From the IMG/VR virus record IMGVR_UViG_3300010883_000336, positions 1 to 27,247 of that record: a stretch of DNA of 27,247 bases, one strand, 5' to 3'. The stretch is from a virus. Below are positions 7,460-16,700 of the stretch, one piece after another. Position 1 is the first letter of the stretch. Every line of letters begins with the position of its first letter. The notes under the pieces were generated by a model, which saw only the letters and a program-made list of their open reading frames with translations, made no database searches and had not been told where the DNA came from. Position numbers and translations under genes: made by a program.

Positions 7460-7924
7460 TTAACCTACACCCTGAAAGTTCTCAGATGCAGAAAGTACAA
7501 AAAAGTGATGTTCAGGAACAGATGTCAATCCCGCAATGAGACTAAAACTAGTACTAATACCACCGTGGCGCCTGAGCCATATTCTATTACAACGAACATC
7601 AAACTTCTGTGTTGAATTTTGGGCACCACTATCCGTGCCACTTATCACAAAATAATTTGCGGTTTCATGAGACTGCACTCCAGCTTCCGTGAATCCCACC
7701 CTGAGATCTGCGGAGTGAGGACCTAGGTTTGTCACCACTACCCACTGGGACACCCTTGGAAACTTAACCTCAATTGGAGTTGCACTTACCTCCGCCGGCT
7801 GTGATGACGTTACGTATGGTATTCCTGCTAACTGATACTCGGCGACATTGTTGTGGTGGCTGGCAGGTATGCCTAAACCCTTTGCGACCACATCAGTTCT
7901 ATCTTTATTAAAATAATTTCCCAC
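7460..7924 (-). CDS. unknown beta-rich protein, 154 aa, possible head accessory protein
   Basis: The predicted chain is dominated by alternating hydrophobic strands (SQWVVVTNLG, SADLRVGFTEAG, NYFVISGTDSG, KFDVRCNRIWLRR, SFSLIAGLTSV), consistent with a small beta-sandwich. No enzyme residues, signal peptide or membrane segment are apparent. It starts at GTG (7922-7924), supported by GGGAG (7932-7936) seven bases upstream, one base after the protease stop. A compact beta domain beside the prohead protease could be a head decoration or vertex protein, but this is inference from shape and position. Confidence 0.78.
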   Translation of the reverse strand: MGNYFNKDRTDVVAKGLGIPASHHNNVAEYQLAGIPYVTSSQPAEVSATPIEVKFPRVSQWVVVTNLGPHSADLRVGFTEAGVQSHETANYFVISGTDSGAQNSTQKFDVRCNRIWLRRHGGISTSFSLIAGLTSVPEHHFFVLSASENFQGVG

Positions 7925-7925
7925 C

Positions 7926-8528
7926 TTACTTCTCCCAGGCTATAATGTCATTAAAAATTCTATCAATTCTATCGCTCTTAGTAAAGTGACGGTTTAATTC
8001 ATCCTGTGACACCTCATGACCTTCGGTCATCATAAAGGCACCCGGGGTTGATGGTTCTGATACGAAATCCCAACATATTAATTGAAAATCATCCTGAACA
8101 ACCTGATTATCACCCTCATTCTGGGTTGAGCCGACCCCACGAGATGATATTCCCAGTGTCACACCGGCCTCCACCAGACTCTGCAGTATCTTGCCACATG
8201 GTGTGTCCAGTAGTTCAACCGTACCGTAGCATATATCCCCATCCATGTATGCTTTCCTAACGATATGGGAAACATTCTTTAATTCAACAACAGACGTATC
8301 AGGATGGTCACATTCACCTAAAGCGCGATTTTCTTCAATGAACTTTTGATAATTTCTGACCTCACGTTCTAAAATTACTCGCGGATACAGACGCCCGTTT
8401 TGGTTGAGTGTGTCTGCCTTTTGTAAAACACCCCGCATGACCACCTTACCATCGTGCTGATCGCGGGACTCCTTTATCATTTCAGAAGTATACTCAAATG
8501 GCGTCCAATCAGTTATTAACTTTTTCAT
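7926..8528 (-). CDS. gp21: prohead core protease, gp21-like (peptidase family S77)
   Basis: This is the serine protease that sits in the prohead core and cuts scaffold, capsid and other head proteins before DNA filling. The 200 residues match the T4 gp21 family: 'LNQNGRLYPR' (41-50), 'ALGECDHPD' with the likely catalytic His75, and 'LGISSRGVGS' with the likely catalytic Ser128 or Ser129. D154 in 'ICWDFVSEPS' follows. Length is close to the T4 protein. The ATG has GGAGG six bases upstream, lying inside the end of the previous gene, which it overlaps by 20 bases. It is followed by six small unknown genes before the scaffold, whereas in T4 scaffold gene 22 follows directly. Confidence 0.95.
   Translation of the reverse strand: MKKLITDWTPFEYTSEMIKESRDQHDGKVVMRGVLQKADTLNQNGRLYPRVILEREVRNYQKFIEENRALGECDHPDTSVVELKNVSHIVRKAYMDGDICYGTVELLDTPCGKILQSLVEAGVTLGISSRGVGSTQNEGDNQVVQDDFQLICWDFVSEPSTPGAFMMTEGHEVSQDELNRHFTKSDRIDRIFNDIIAWEK
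7932..7936 (-). promoter_or_regulatory. Shine-Dalgarno site supporting a GTG start
   Basis: GGGAG on the minus strand ends seven bases before the GTG at 7924. It lies within the last codons of the protease gene, so translation of the two genes is closely linked. Confidence 0.6.
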
Positions 8529-9384
8529 TACTTCCCTCCATAAGTTCGTCCTTTAATTTTGAAATTAATAAAAATTTACTAATATTTTCATCACTGACCT
8601 CAGTAATAGAGGAGGATTCGATTAATTGATTGACAACAGGAACCTTTTGTTTTAGAATATTATTCTCATTTTTATTCTTAAATTCTTCTAACGCATTAAT
8701 GGCATTCTTCTTTATTTTTATTAATAATTCGCGGATGGTATCATTTGCGATGGAATCTGCTGAACTTTGAAATGTCATTTCCTTAATTAATGTAGCCTGC
8801 TCAGAATTGAGATATCGACCATATTTTTTATTAAATTTCTCTCTCATAATTCTAACAGTTAACCGATTTACGTTAGCCGATCTTTCTTTCTCAATCTCAG
8901 GTTCAATCTTCTCAATTAGAAGCCACTTATGAACCTTATCAGTATACTCAGCCAATCGTGTTATGTCTGCCCGCGGGCCGCGGCGCCAATCATCTAACAG
9001 AGTTTGAATTGTCGCATAGTGTCTATAATTTTTAACACGTTTACTGTAAAAATCAGATTCATTTAAAGTGTGATTTATTTCCTTTATTAGCATGGCCTTC
9101 TGATGTCGTAACACCTGCCTATCAATGTCATTCGCGGCGTTGGAGGCCTCAACAAGGATCTGTGTTGCTACACTTGGATTGCTGACGGTAGTTTTTACCA
9201 GGGCATTAAAAAGTCTGAACTCGCGATAAAGTTCAGTGCCTGGCTTAAAATGATTCTTAATCACCTTAAGGCACGTGTCAGCCTTAGCGTTGTTACCCTC
9301 AACTAAAGCTTTCGAAACATGCACTAATAGCTGCTCAAAAATAATCCCAACATTTCTTTTTTTATTATGATTTTTAGTTCCCAT
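8509..9384 (-). CDS. helical protein between portal and protease, 291 aa
   Basis: A mostly alpha-helical, basic protein beginning MGTKNHNKKRNVG. Long charged helices run throughout (for example FRLFNALVKTTV, NRLTVRIMREKFNKK, RELLIKIKKNAINALEEFK), with no enzyme motif or membrane segment. It overlaps the portal gene by 11 bases. I chose the ATG at 9384 because GGAG lies 7 bases upstream; the in-frame ATG at 9402 has no site. In T4 the small core genes 67 and 68 occupy this slot between portal and protease. It resembles conserved unnamed proteins seen beside the portal in marine T4-like phages, but that recollection cannot be checked here. A prohead core role is plausible. Confidence 0.8.
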   Translation of the reverse strand: MGTKNHNKKRNVGIIFEQLLVHVSKALVEGNNAKADTCLKVIKNHFKPGTELYREFRLFNALVKTTVSNPSVATQILVEASNAANDIDRQVLRHQKAMLIKEINHTLNESDFYSKRVKNYRHYATIQTLLDDWRRGPRADITRLAEYTDKVHKWLLIEKIEPEIEKERSANVNRLTVRIMREKFNKKYGRYLNSEQATLIKEMTFQSSADSIANDTIRELLIKIKKNAINALEEFKNKNENNILKQKVPVVNQLIESSSITEVSDENISKFLLISKLKDELMEGSNEKVNN

Positions 9385-11395
9385 TTTCCTGCTCCGTGTC
9401 ATCTATTTCAATTTCGAACTCGGGCTCAGCAAGATCTTGTAATTCACAATCCTCATTAATAAGAACCTGCTTCTTATCAATATTTATTGAGTCTTTTAGG
9501 TTATTTAACGTAGATTCTATCTCTGAAGTCATTTTTGTGCTCTGTCTGATCTTTTTATCAATAAATTCATCCATAAATGGACTACGTGATATTAATCCCT
9601 CACCAAACGGATTCCTAAGAAAATCCTGATCATATGGCTGGTTTGAGGTATCCTGTGAACGGGCATTCTTACCGGTGGCTGTCATTTTAAAAAAATCAGG
9701 CATGTGTGTCTTTGATGGGCCGGCTGTGGTCCTTCTTTTTGGTTTAATTGGTTCATTCCAAATATTTCTAATTTGTTGCTGGGCACGAGCCGGTGCTGTC
9801 TCATCATCAATTGAAGGGGTAATTATATCGTCCTCCTCTTCCTCGGGATCATCAATTTCCTCAGGATTATCATTTAGTGAAGTAAGCAAGCGACCAATTG
9901 GCACGTCGGCTGCGAAGAGGTCTTCTAATGCTTCCTCACCTTCCCCGCCTTCCTCACCACCGAAAATATCTTCCTCATCTTCCCCGCCTTCCCCGCCTTT
10001 AGCGGTTACACCCTCAACCTCAAGATCCTTCATCTTGTCATCAAGCTTGCCACTTTCAATTTCATCAATTTCCTGATCTGTTAAGCCAAGAACATTTTTT
10101 CGAATCCAGCGGCGGTCGACGAGACCTTCCGGAGCCTGGGTAGCAATAGCGAACTTTGTATTAATCAATTCCAACTTTTGTTGCTGGGCAACTGAGGATG
10201 GGTTTGATAGCTGAAGCTCAAAATCAATAATATCATCGCTTTCATAGCCATGAGAAAATAAGTGAATCATGGCCAGCTTATTTAACTCGGATAGAACAGT
10301 CTTCTGAATCCTCTGAATGGTTCTACTAAAACGAATGTCCTCCTGGGCCAATGTCGCCTTAGAACCAATATCCTCATCATAGCCAAGATAAGCCTTTGGA
10401 ATTTTAAGTGCAGCAAACAACTTCTTTTGGATGTATTCCACATCCTCGACTGCAGCTGTGTTTGCACCGCCGGCGAGGGTCTCAATCTTAGTTCCTGATT
10501 CACCTCCACGAACTGGAAGGAAGTAATCCTCATCAACGCTTAATGGGTTATAACGAAGATCAACCTGACCAGAATCCTTATTAACGATGCTAGTTCTCTT
10601 AAGGGATGATTGTGCCTGCTCCAAATAATCGGCAACATTTTCCGGTGGAACATTACCAACGTCAATGTAAAAAACGCGGCGCTCAGGGGCACGGATGACA
10701 CGATAAACCAACATGGCATCCTCAATTAATATTAACTGACGCCAAATTCTTCGTGCAGCCTCTAAAACAGAGGATCCATACGGGAGAAATGCATCATTGC
10801 CAAGAAGTCTAAAATGGGTAATCTGCCAATTTTCTAAAACTTGATTCCCCTGTGTAATCCATCTAAACCTAACAGCAGCCGGATTTTCAGGATCGAACCC
10901 TTCTTCCCTTTCTATCTCTGCTATTGGGATTGGAAATGCGTTTGTAACACCAAACTCCGGGGAGAGATCATTGAACAGAAAGAAATCACCGTACTTACAC
11001 AGGTTTCTAATCCACATTACAAGATTAAATTCTATGTTTAATGTATCATAAAATAGGGTCTCTAAGATATCCTGGATTTTTTGATTCTCTGAGTGTATGT
11101 GGAGAACACGGCCGGAGCCGTCTGGGGAGGCAGTCTCTTCTGCATATATGTCCAATGCACTGGCAATCTCAGGGGTTGCCTCCATCTCACTAAAATCACT
11201 ATACCTTGACATTCTATCGAATGCACCATAGGCACTAAGGGTGCTGTTATACACATCACTGTGAGCACGCTTAAAAATCTCAAGGGCAGTGGATGTACTT
11301 GGTCCCTTAAAGTTCCTAACCTTTCTTTTTATGATCGGTCCGGCCCTGAATAGTTTTGTTAAACGTTGAAATAAATTGTAGTTGTTATCTGCCAT
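9374..11395 (-). CDS. gp20: portal vertex protein, gp20-like
   Basis: The portal is the dodecameric ring at one head vertex through which terminase pumps DNA. The N-terminal 460 residues follow the T4 gp20 pattern: 'RYSDFSEMEATPEIASALDIYAEE' (64-87), 'YGDFFLFND' (135-143), 'LPYGSSVLEAARRIWRQL' (204-221), 'MLVYRVIRAPERRVFYIDVGN' (228-248), 'DYFLPVR' (290-296) and 'ALKIPKAYLGYDE' (329-341). At 673 residues it is about 150 longer than T4 gp20 (524). The extra part is C-terminal, starting with a Gly/Glu/Asp-rich low-complexity tract at about 465-535. Only a weak GCAGAG precedes the ATG. The 64-base gap upstream (11396-11459) is AT-rich and may hold a promoter, but no clear consensus is present. 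Confidence 0.95.
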   Translation of the reverse strand: MADNNYNLFQRLTKLFRAGPIIKRKVRNFKGPSTSTALEIFKRAHSDVYNSTLSAYGAFDRMSRYSDFSEMEATPEIASALDIYAEETASPDGSGRVLHIHSENQKIQDILETLFYDTLNIEFNLVMWIRNLCKYGDFFLFNDLSPEFGVTNAFPIPIAEIEREEGFDPENPAAVRFRWITQGNQVLENWQITHFRLLGNDAFLPYGSSVLEAARRIWRQLILIEDAMLVYRVIRAPERRVFYIDVGNVPPENVADYLEQAQSSLKRTSIVNKDSGQVDLRYNPLSVDEDYFLPVRGGESGTKIETLAGGANTAAVEDVEYIQKKLFAALKIPKAYLGYDEDIGSKATLAQEDIRFSRTIQRIQKTVLSELNKLAMIHLFSHGYESDDIIDFELQLSNPSSVAQQQKLELINTKFAIATQAPEGLVDRRWIRKNVLGLTDQEIDEIESGKLDDKMKDLEVEGVTAKGGEGGEDEEDIFGGEEGGEGEEALEDLFAADVPIGRLLTSLNDNPEEIDDPEEEEDDIITPSIDDETAPARAQQQIRNIWNEPIKPKRRTTAGPSKTHMPDFFKMTATGKNARSQDTSNQPYDQDFLRNPFGEGLISRSPFMDEFIDKKIRQSTKMTSEIESTLNNLKDSINIDKKQVLINEDCELQDLAEPEFEIEIDDTEQENGN
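9392..9395 (-). promoter_or_regulatory. Shine-Dalgarno site choosing between two starts
   Basis: GGAG on the minus strand lies seven bases before the ATG at 9384 and downstream of the alternative ATG at 9402, which has no such site. It is embedded in the final codons of the portal gene. Confidence 0.6.
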
Positions 11396-11459
11396 GACTC
11401 TGCACTAAAAAAATGTAACTGCTAAAATATATCTTATCTAGGTTTGACAAATCTTAAAA

Positions 11460-13058
11460 TTACTTAAGAAGCCAAGAGAAATCACCATAAAGTTTTGACA
11501 TACTTCCGGACGGATCTGGTAGCTCCGATAGAACTGTTGGCATAAATGGATTCATATTCCTATTTTCCCACGGATTAATGTGTGCAGCGGGAGTTCTGTT
11601 TATCTTCATTGCGTTTAGCATCGCGATGTTTAAATCCGCAGATTGCTTATTATATTTTGGTGATGTGTCATACAGCCAAACACCAATTGCCAAAGCCATA
11701 ACTAAATCATCATGTTGGCCTTTTTGTGCCTGGGCCTTTCTTCCCTTCCACACAAATGTTTTTAATTCCTCATATAACCTGGAAGAATAAATTTTCACCT
11801 GTTTGTTTCGTAGAACCTCCTCCAGTTTAGTTAAAATCTGGGCACGACTCTGTGCGGAAGTTGTAAAACCTATCTTATATATGTCACTGTCACTTGAATA
11901 ATGGGAGGCATAACGATCACTCTCCTTTTTATAATAAAGGCTAGGATAGTCCAGCTCCTTTAACTTCATAATAACGGCATACCCATATGTGTTATTCTCA
12001 GGGCAGAGAATGGCTTTATTGTATCGCATTCCCGCCTCATTAAGAAGCGTGGCAAACTGGTCTGGGGGTAATTTACCTTTATACTCAGCAACAATCTCTG
12101 ATTCATGAGTGTCAATAACATGAAAAGTTGAATAGTCAGCGGCATCGCCACGGGACACATCGGCAGAAATGATATATGTGTGTTCAGTTAGCGCATATTT
12201 CCATATCCAAACACCCATATCAGGACCCCACTTCTCAAGTGGATTTCTTACTGCGGACCGAACATATTCTAAATGTTCTGATGCTAGAAATGTATCGCCA
12301 CTGGCAGTAAAATCACACAGTAACTCCTGTGCAATTTGTCTTGGTGACATGTTCTTTGTTTCATTATTGAACCATTCATCATCACGTTCAGGATGCACGT
12401 CCCACGGGAGCCTAATTGGATTAAACTCATTTTCCCCAGACTCAGCATTCTTATAAAGTTCATAATATTGACCACCGACACCATTTGGTGTTGATAAGAC
12501 AATAGCACGACCGCCTGTTGACAGCGTAGGATATAGACCCATCCAAAGTTCATCAAAGTTTCTTACAAATGCCGCCTCATCAACAATCAATAGTGATAGT
12601 GCCTCTGACCTACCAGCATCATCCGAAGTTGGGACGGCCTTAATTGATGATCCATTACTAAATTCAACCGATTGTTTATTATTGCCGATAACCTCAGACA
12701 TCATTAGCCATGGCGGTAGGTACTGAAGTGCGACCTTTACCTTCTTTATAAAATTCTGAGCGACCGCTAGCTTAGTCGCAATAATCAATATATTTTTATC
12801 ACGATAAAAAATAGATAGCCATACAGCATAGGCTGCTGTCAGGGTGGAAATTCCCAGCTGCCTTGATTTTAGGATGACATTGTACCGATTTTTCATAAAG
12901 TGCTTGACAGCATCATCCTGAAAATCATAGGTGTTAAATGACAAAAGTCCACGGGTCGGATGTTGAATCTTTACATATTTGTTAAAAAAATAGTTTGGAT
13001 CCTTTCCACAACGAACAATCTCTTTGACATGTCGCTTAGTCGGTGAGGAAGTCGCCAT
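11460..13058 (-). CDS. gp17: terminase large subunit, gp17-like packaging ATPase-nuclease
   Basis: This motor cuts concatemeric DNA and drives it into the prohead. The 532 residues contain both expected domains. The ATPase has a P-loop-like 'LKSRQLGISTL' (63-73), Walker B 'LSLLIVDEAAF' with D160-E161, and the coupling motif 'LSTPNG' (188-193). The RNase H-type nuclease has 'ISADVSRGD' with D300, 'LCPENN' with E354, and 'HDDLVMALA' with D450/D451. The lysine of the standard GKS/T is replaced (GIST), but K64 sits at the start of the loop, as in lambda-type terminases. T4 gp17 is 610 residues. The ATG follows the upstream TAG by two bases, with only a weak TTAGGT leader, suggesting coupled translation. 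Confidence 0.97.
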   Translation of the reverse strand: MATSSPTKRHVKEIVRCGKDPNYFFNKYVKIQHPTRGLLSFNTYDFQDDAVKHFMKNRYNVILKSRQLGISTLTAAYAVWLSIFYRDKNILIIATKLAVAQNFIKKVKVALQYLPPWLMMSEVIGNNKQSVEFSNGSSIKAVPTSDDAGRSEALSLLIVDEAAFVRNFDELWMGLYPTLSTGGRAIVLSTPNGVGGQYYELYKNAESGENEFNPIRLPWDVHPERDDEWFNNETKNMSPRQIAQELLCDFTASGDTFLASEHLEYVRSAVRNPLEKWGPDMGVWIWKYALTEHTYIISADVSRGDAADYSTFHVIDTHESEIVAEYKGKLPPDQFATLLNEAGMRYNKAILCPENNTYGYAVIMKLKELDYPSLYYKKESDRYASHYSSDSDIYKIGFTTSAQSRAQILTKLEEVLRNKQVKIYSSRLYEELKTFVWKGRKAQAQKGQHDDLVMALAIGVWLYDTSPKYNKQSADLNIAMLNAMKINRTPAAHINPWENRNMNPFMPTVLSELPDPSGSMSKLYGDFSWLLK

Positions 13059-13060
13059 AC

Positions 13061-13435
13061 CTAATTTGATATCTGTAATTGCGCATTACGTCGATAGTAA
13101 GCAATTTTACGTAACGAATTCGCCGTCGCAGAAATTATCTCAATACTATCCCGATTTGAGATTTCCTTAAGCAGCAGGGTATTGCCAGTTAAATCCTTAA
13201 ATTCCTTTTTTAAACTACTAATTCGATCCGAAAGGACAGCAATTGATTCCTCAGTTAGCCTGTCTGCCTGTTGCCGAAGACTGGTCTCGGAGGCAAAGTT
13301 AACTATTGTTGCGAACTTAAGTGTAAGCACATCACCTGATATTGCGGCTGTTACGGATCTCGAACCATCACCGCCGCGGCCAACAGTTGAATCAAGAATA
13401 TTTCCAATTGCGTTTATCTCTTGCATGCTTAGCAT
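13061..13435 (-). CDS. unknown protein immediately upstream of terminase, 124 aa
   Basis: Unrecognised by function. The N-terminus reads MQEINAIGNILDSTVGRGGDG. A beta-like stretch follows (VTAAISGDVLTLKFATIVNFAS), then a helical region (LRQQADRLTEESIAVLSDRISSLKKEFKDL), then a Ser/Asn-bearing segment and 'LRKIAYYRRNAQL'. It resembles conserved hypothetical proteins of T4-like marine phages. GAGGTGA lies just upstream of the first ATG. Position directly before the large terminase raises the possibility of a small-terminase or packaging cofactor, but no helix-turn-helix can be seen, and the helical segment is shorter than in T4 gp16. The small 13436-13480 gap upstream shows no clear promoter. 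Confidence 0.8.
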   Translation of the reverse strand: MLSMQEINAIGNILDSTVGRGGDGSRSVTAAISGDVLTLKFATIVNFASETSLRQQADRLTEESIAVLSDRISSLKKEFKDLTGNTLLLKEISNRDSIEIISATANSLRKIAYYRRNAQLQISN

Positions 13436-13480
13436 GGGTCACCTCAGAAAATCTGTAAATAAATATGGGTTTCTTGGCAT

Positions 13481-13792
13481 CTATGCCTTATATGATGGAA
13501 ATTGAAGCCTTTTATTCTTAAATTTTTTAATTTCCTCACTTGACGGTCGCCATCCGGCTGTCCACTTAGCGAAATTTCCCTCAGCCCAATTGAGGGCACA
13601 TGAGGCACAACATGAGTATTTTTCATATGATAAGCAGTCCTCATAATCCCGCATGAGCAGCTCGCAAATCGGGCAATCGAGCGGAACTAAATCCATTTTT
13701 TCATTAGGTAATATCACAATATATCCATCACGGAGGATACAGAGCTTACCATTTGGTAATTTGATGGCCTTAGTGGTGTTGAATTCTTGCAT
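13481..13792 (-). CDS. small protein with probable zinc site, 103 aa
   Basis: The centre holds two cysteine pairs, C40-P-I-C43 and C62-A-S-C65, with extra cysteines at 53 and 61. This spacing suits a zinc ribbon or zinc finger. Strand-rich residues precede it (KLPNGKLCILRDGYIVILPNEK) and a basic helix follows (SSEEIKKFKNKRL). A strong AGGAGG lies six bases before the ATG, inside the end of the Mre11-Rad50 gene, which this gene overlaps by 23 bases. Such small zinc proteins can bind nucleic acid or act as structural adaptors. No function can be assigned from sequence alone, and metal binding is inferred only from spacing. Confidence 0.8.
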   Translation of the reverse strand: MQEFNTTKAIKLPNGKLCILRDGYIVILPNEKMDLVPLDCPICELLMRDYEDCLSYEKYSCCASCALNWAEGNFAKWTAGWRPSSEEIKKFKNKRLQFPSYKA

Positions 13793-16700
13793 CCTTGCCC
13801 TCCTTGGTGATGTCCAGAACGTTATCTACAGCATCTTTAATGGCATCTACATGGGATATTACTATGATGTTCCTGAACCATCTTTTAAGTGATTCTAGGA
13901 GTCGATTACATGCCTCTACATTAGTATCATCAAGGGCACCAAACCCCTCATCAATAATAAGTAAATCAGTCTTTGGAAGAGACGACACATTTATTAGGGC
14001 CACACGAATTGCCAGTGATGCCATCATCTTTTCCATGCCGGAGGCGCACTCAATTATTCGGCGGGAGTCACCATAATTGATATAAATGTCCATGACATTT
14101 GAATCAGCGGCTGTTTCCAACTCTACACTAAATCCTGTGACATCCTGTAAGATTTTAGATATTTCACTATTAATAACGGGCAGCTGCGAAAACATGATCT
14201 GCAGGGGAATTCCCCTCTTTGAAACTGCGTTCATGAACAGTTCATACATTCTCCATTGAGTTATCAGTTCCTTATACTCTTTTTCATCACTTCGTAATTT
14301 TTTAATCTCATTCGTTAGCAACCCAACAGACTCGCTAGTTAAGGACCTCTTTGCCGCCAATCCTGACACCTCAATCTCAATGTCAGTAATTTCATTCTTT
14401 AGCCTAGACACAGCTCCTCCGTCTTCATCATTTACAACGCGGATGGACATGTCCTTTAATTGATTATTCAGATTCTCAAGCATGTCAGCAACCTTGCTGA
14501 GATTAACCTCATTCTCATGTAATTTGACTGACATGTCTGAGATTTGGACTTTTATTTCGGATTCCTGTGAAAGAATGTCCTCATACTTCTCAATTTTTTT
14601 CTCAAGATTTTCCTTAAAAACAGCACGAAGTGATATTTTAACCACCTTAATCTTTTCAAGAATATTTTTTATTTTTTGCTGCTGATCTGGAAATAATTTT
14701 TTATTGTTATGGGAGTTCTTAATGAATTTACATGTTGGAAATTTATCCCCACAGGGCACTTCACTGAGAAGTTTTATTGATTTCTCCTGACCTTTAAGCA
14801 GTGTCCCCTCTTTCTCATGCTCATATTCAAGATCAACGAGCGAACGCTCAAGGTCAAATTGTGATTCTAAGTTGGCCTTTAATTCCTCAATTGGAAATTG
14901 ATCCTTTACCTGTTCAATTTTTAGTAATTTAATACGGGCTTCCGCAACCTCTTCATTTGTATTTTTAATTCGAGATCCGTGTTCATTAACAGAAGACCTA
15001 GCTTGATTTATTTTCTTTTTTTGGGACTCAATGTCAGCCTGAGTCACCATGTCCTTATCCTTGCGGGTGGCAAGGGATATTCGTAATTCATTTAATCTAC
15101 TACGTAATTTTATTAATTTATCATCAACATTTTCCCTTTGTTCCAATCTCGAACTCAGCGTCGTGCTCTTTTGATCAATTAATATCCCCCACTCAATATC
15201 AGGTGCCTTTTTTAATAGGATCTTGACCTCAGCTGAATCCTCCTTAGCCTGAAAAAGTATTTCATCAAAAATGTTTAACTCTAAGAATCTGGCTAGAATG
15301 GTCTTTCGTTGGGTGGCACCCTCACGGATAAATGAATTCATTTGGCCTTGACTGGCCAATGATGTCATTAAAAAGTCCTCTGCATTACCAATTAACTTTC
15401 GAAGCGATTTTTCAGTTTCCCTTCTTTGTTCACCAGTCATATCAATAAAATCATTAATGCTTGAATCATACTTAAATAAATTTAATTGTGTTGACGCGTG
15501 TAAGGCACCTCGTTTTGTCTGATGCTTTACTGACTGGCGATCAATTCTATACAACGTACTGTTAACATTAATATCAACACTTGTCTCACAGTGTCCTTTT
15601 CGAGTGTTAATAATGTGCAGATTCTTTATTGGGCCTCGGTCCGTGGTGTTGTACAACCCATACATAATGGCACCAGGAATTGAGGATTTTCCTGTCCTAT
15701 TCTTTCCAAAGATGCCAGTAATACCGCCTAACTTCTCAAAATCAATTATGTTATCCTTACCGTATGCAAATAAATTGGCAAATTTTAATTTTTTAATTGA
15801 CCACTTAACATTCCTAGCGGAGTCAATTCGTGGTATTCTAGCAATGTACCGATTAATCATTTCATCTAATTTTTCCCACTCTGTCTCAGAAATATCCTTA
15901 TCACGGTAGAATTTTCTCATTAACAACATGTGGGTCTTTGGATCCCGGAGGTCTTCCTTAAAAAATGAATCATCATCGGTGGTGATAATGGTATTATCCG
16001 GCTGGTGGTCATACTTGAAAACAATCTCGGACGCAGATTTTCTGTCCTTAAGGGTATTACACAGCTGCCTAATCTCTACCTGACTAATTTGATCCTCTGA
16101 CTTAACTCTAAACCTGGCACCATCTGGGTGGTGTTTTGCATTCTCAACAGTCGTCACAACATCTTCCAGCCATGGAATGGTAACAAAAGGTTGACTGTGG
16201 GGAACCTCATGAAATGTGCTAATAAATGAATTTCTGTCACTAATGTCCCAGAATAGGAATCCCTTTCCTGGGTCCTCACCGTAATTCTGCTGAATGGTGC
16301 TTCCTGGATAGGCAATTCTTCTCTCCTCATCCAAATATTGACACTTGTGAATATCACCTAGGAAGGTAAAATCATAATCCTTGAAAAAGCTAGTCTCAAC
16401 CTCACCCTCAATATCCCAATTAATATCAGTTACCGATCCGTATACACCACCGTGAAAAAGTGCAATGTTGATATCCCCGGGTGTAGGTTGAACATTCTTC
16501 CATCTCTCCTCATCAAAACAGGAAAAAACACACCAATTATAGCCAGGCACTCCGGTGGGATATGTTCCGGAATCCTTGTACAGGTGAAGGTTTGGATTAT
16601 CAAGCGCATTAATAATTGGACTGATCGCGTCCTGACGATGTTTGTTTAAAATTAGACCATCATGATTTCCTAGAATGATATGTGTTGGGGCGATGGATGC

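Noticed and set aside
9675-10076. Plus-strand 133-codon frame with a Ser/Pro-rich end, opposite the portal gene
   Set aside because: It lies over the Gly/Glu-rich portal extension and is the reverse reading of that low-complexity tract.
11396-11459. Possible promoter in the gap before the portal gene (TTGTCA with a TATATT or TATTTT box)
   Set aside because: Spacing between the boxes is 13-15 bases, too short for a standard promoter, and there is no late-promoter core, so I did not list it as a feature.
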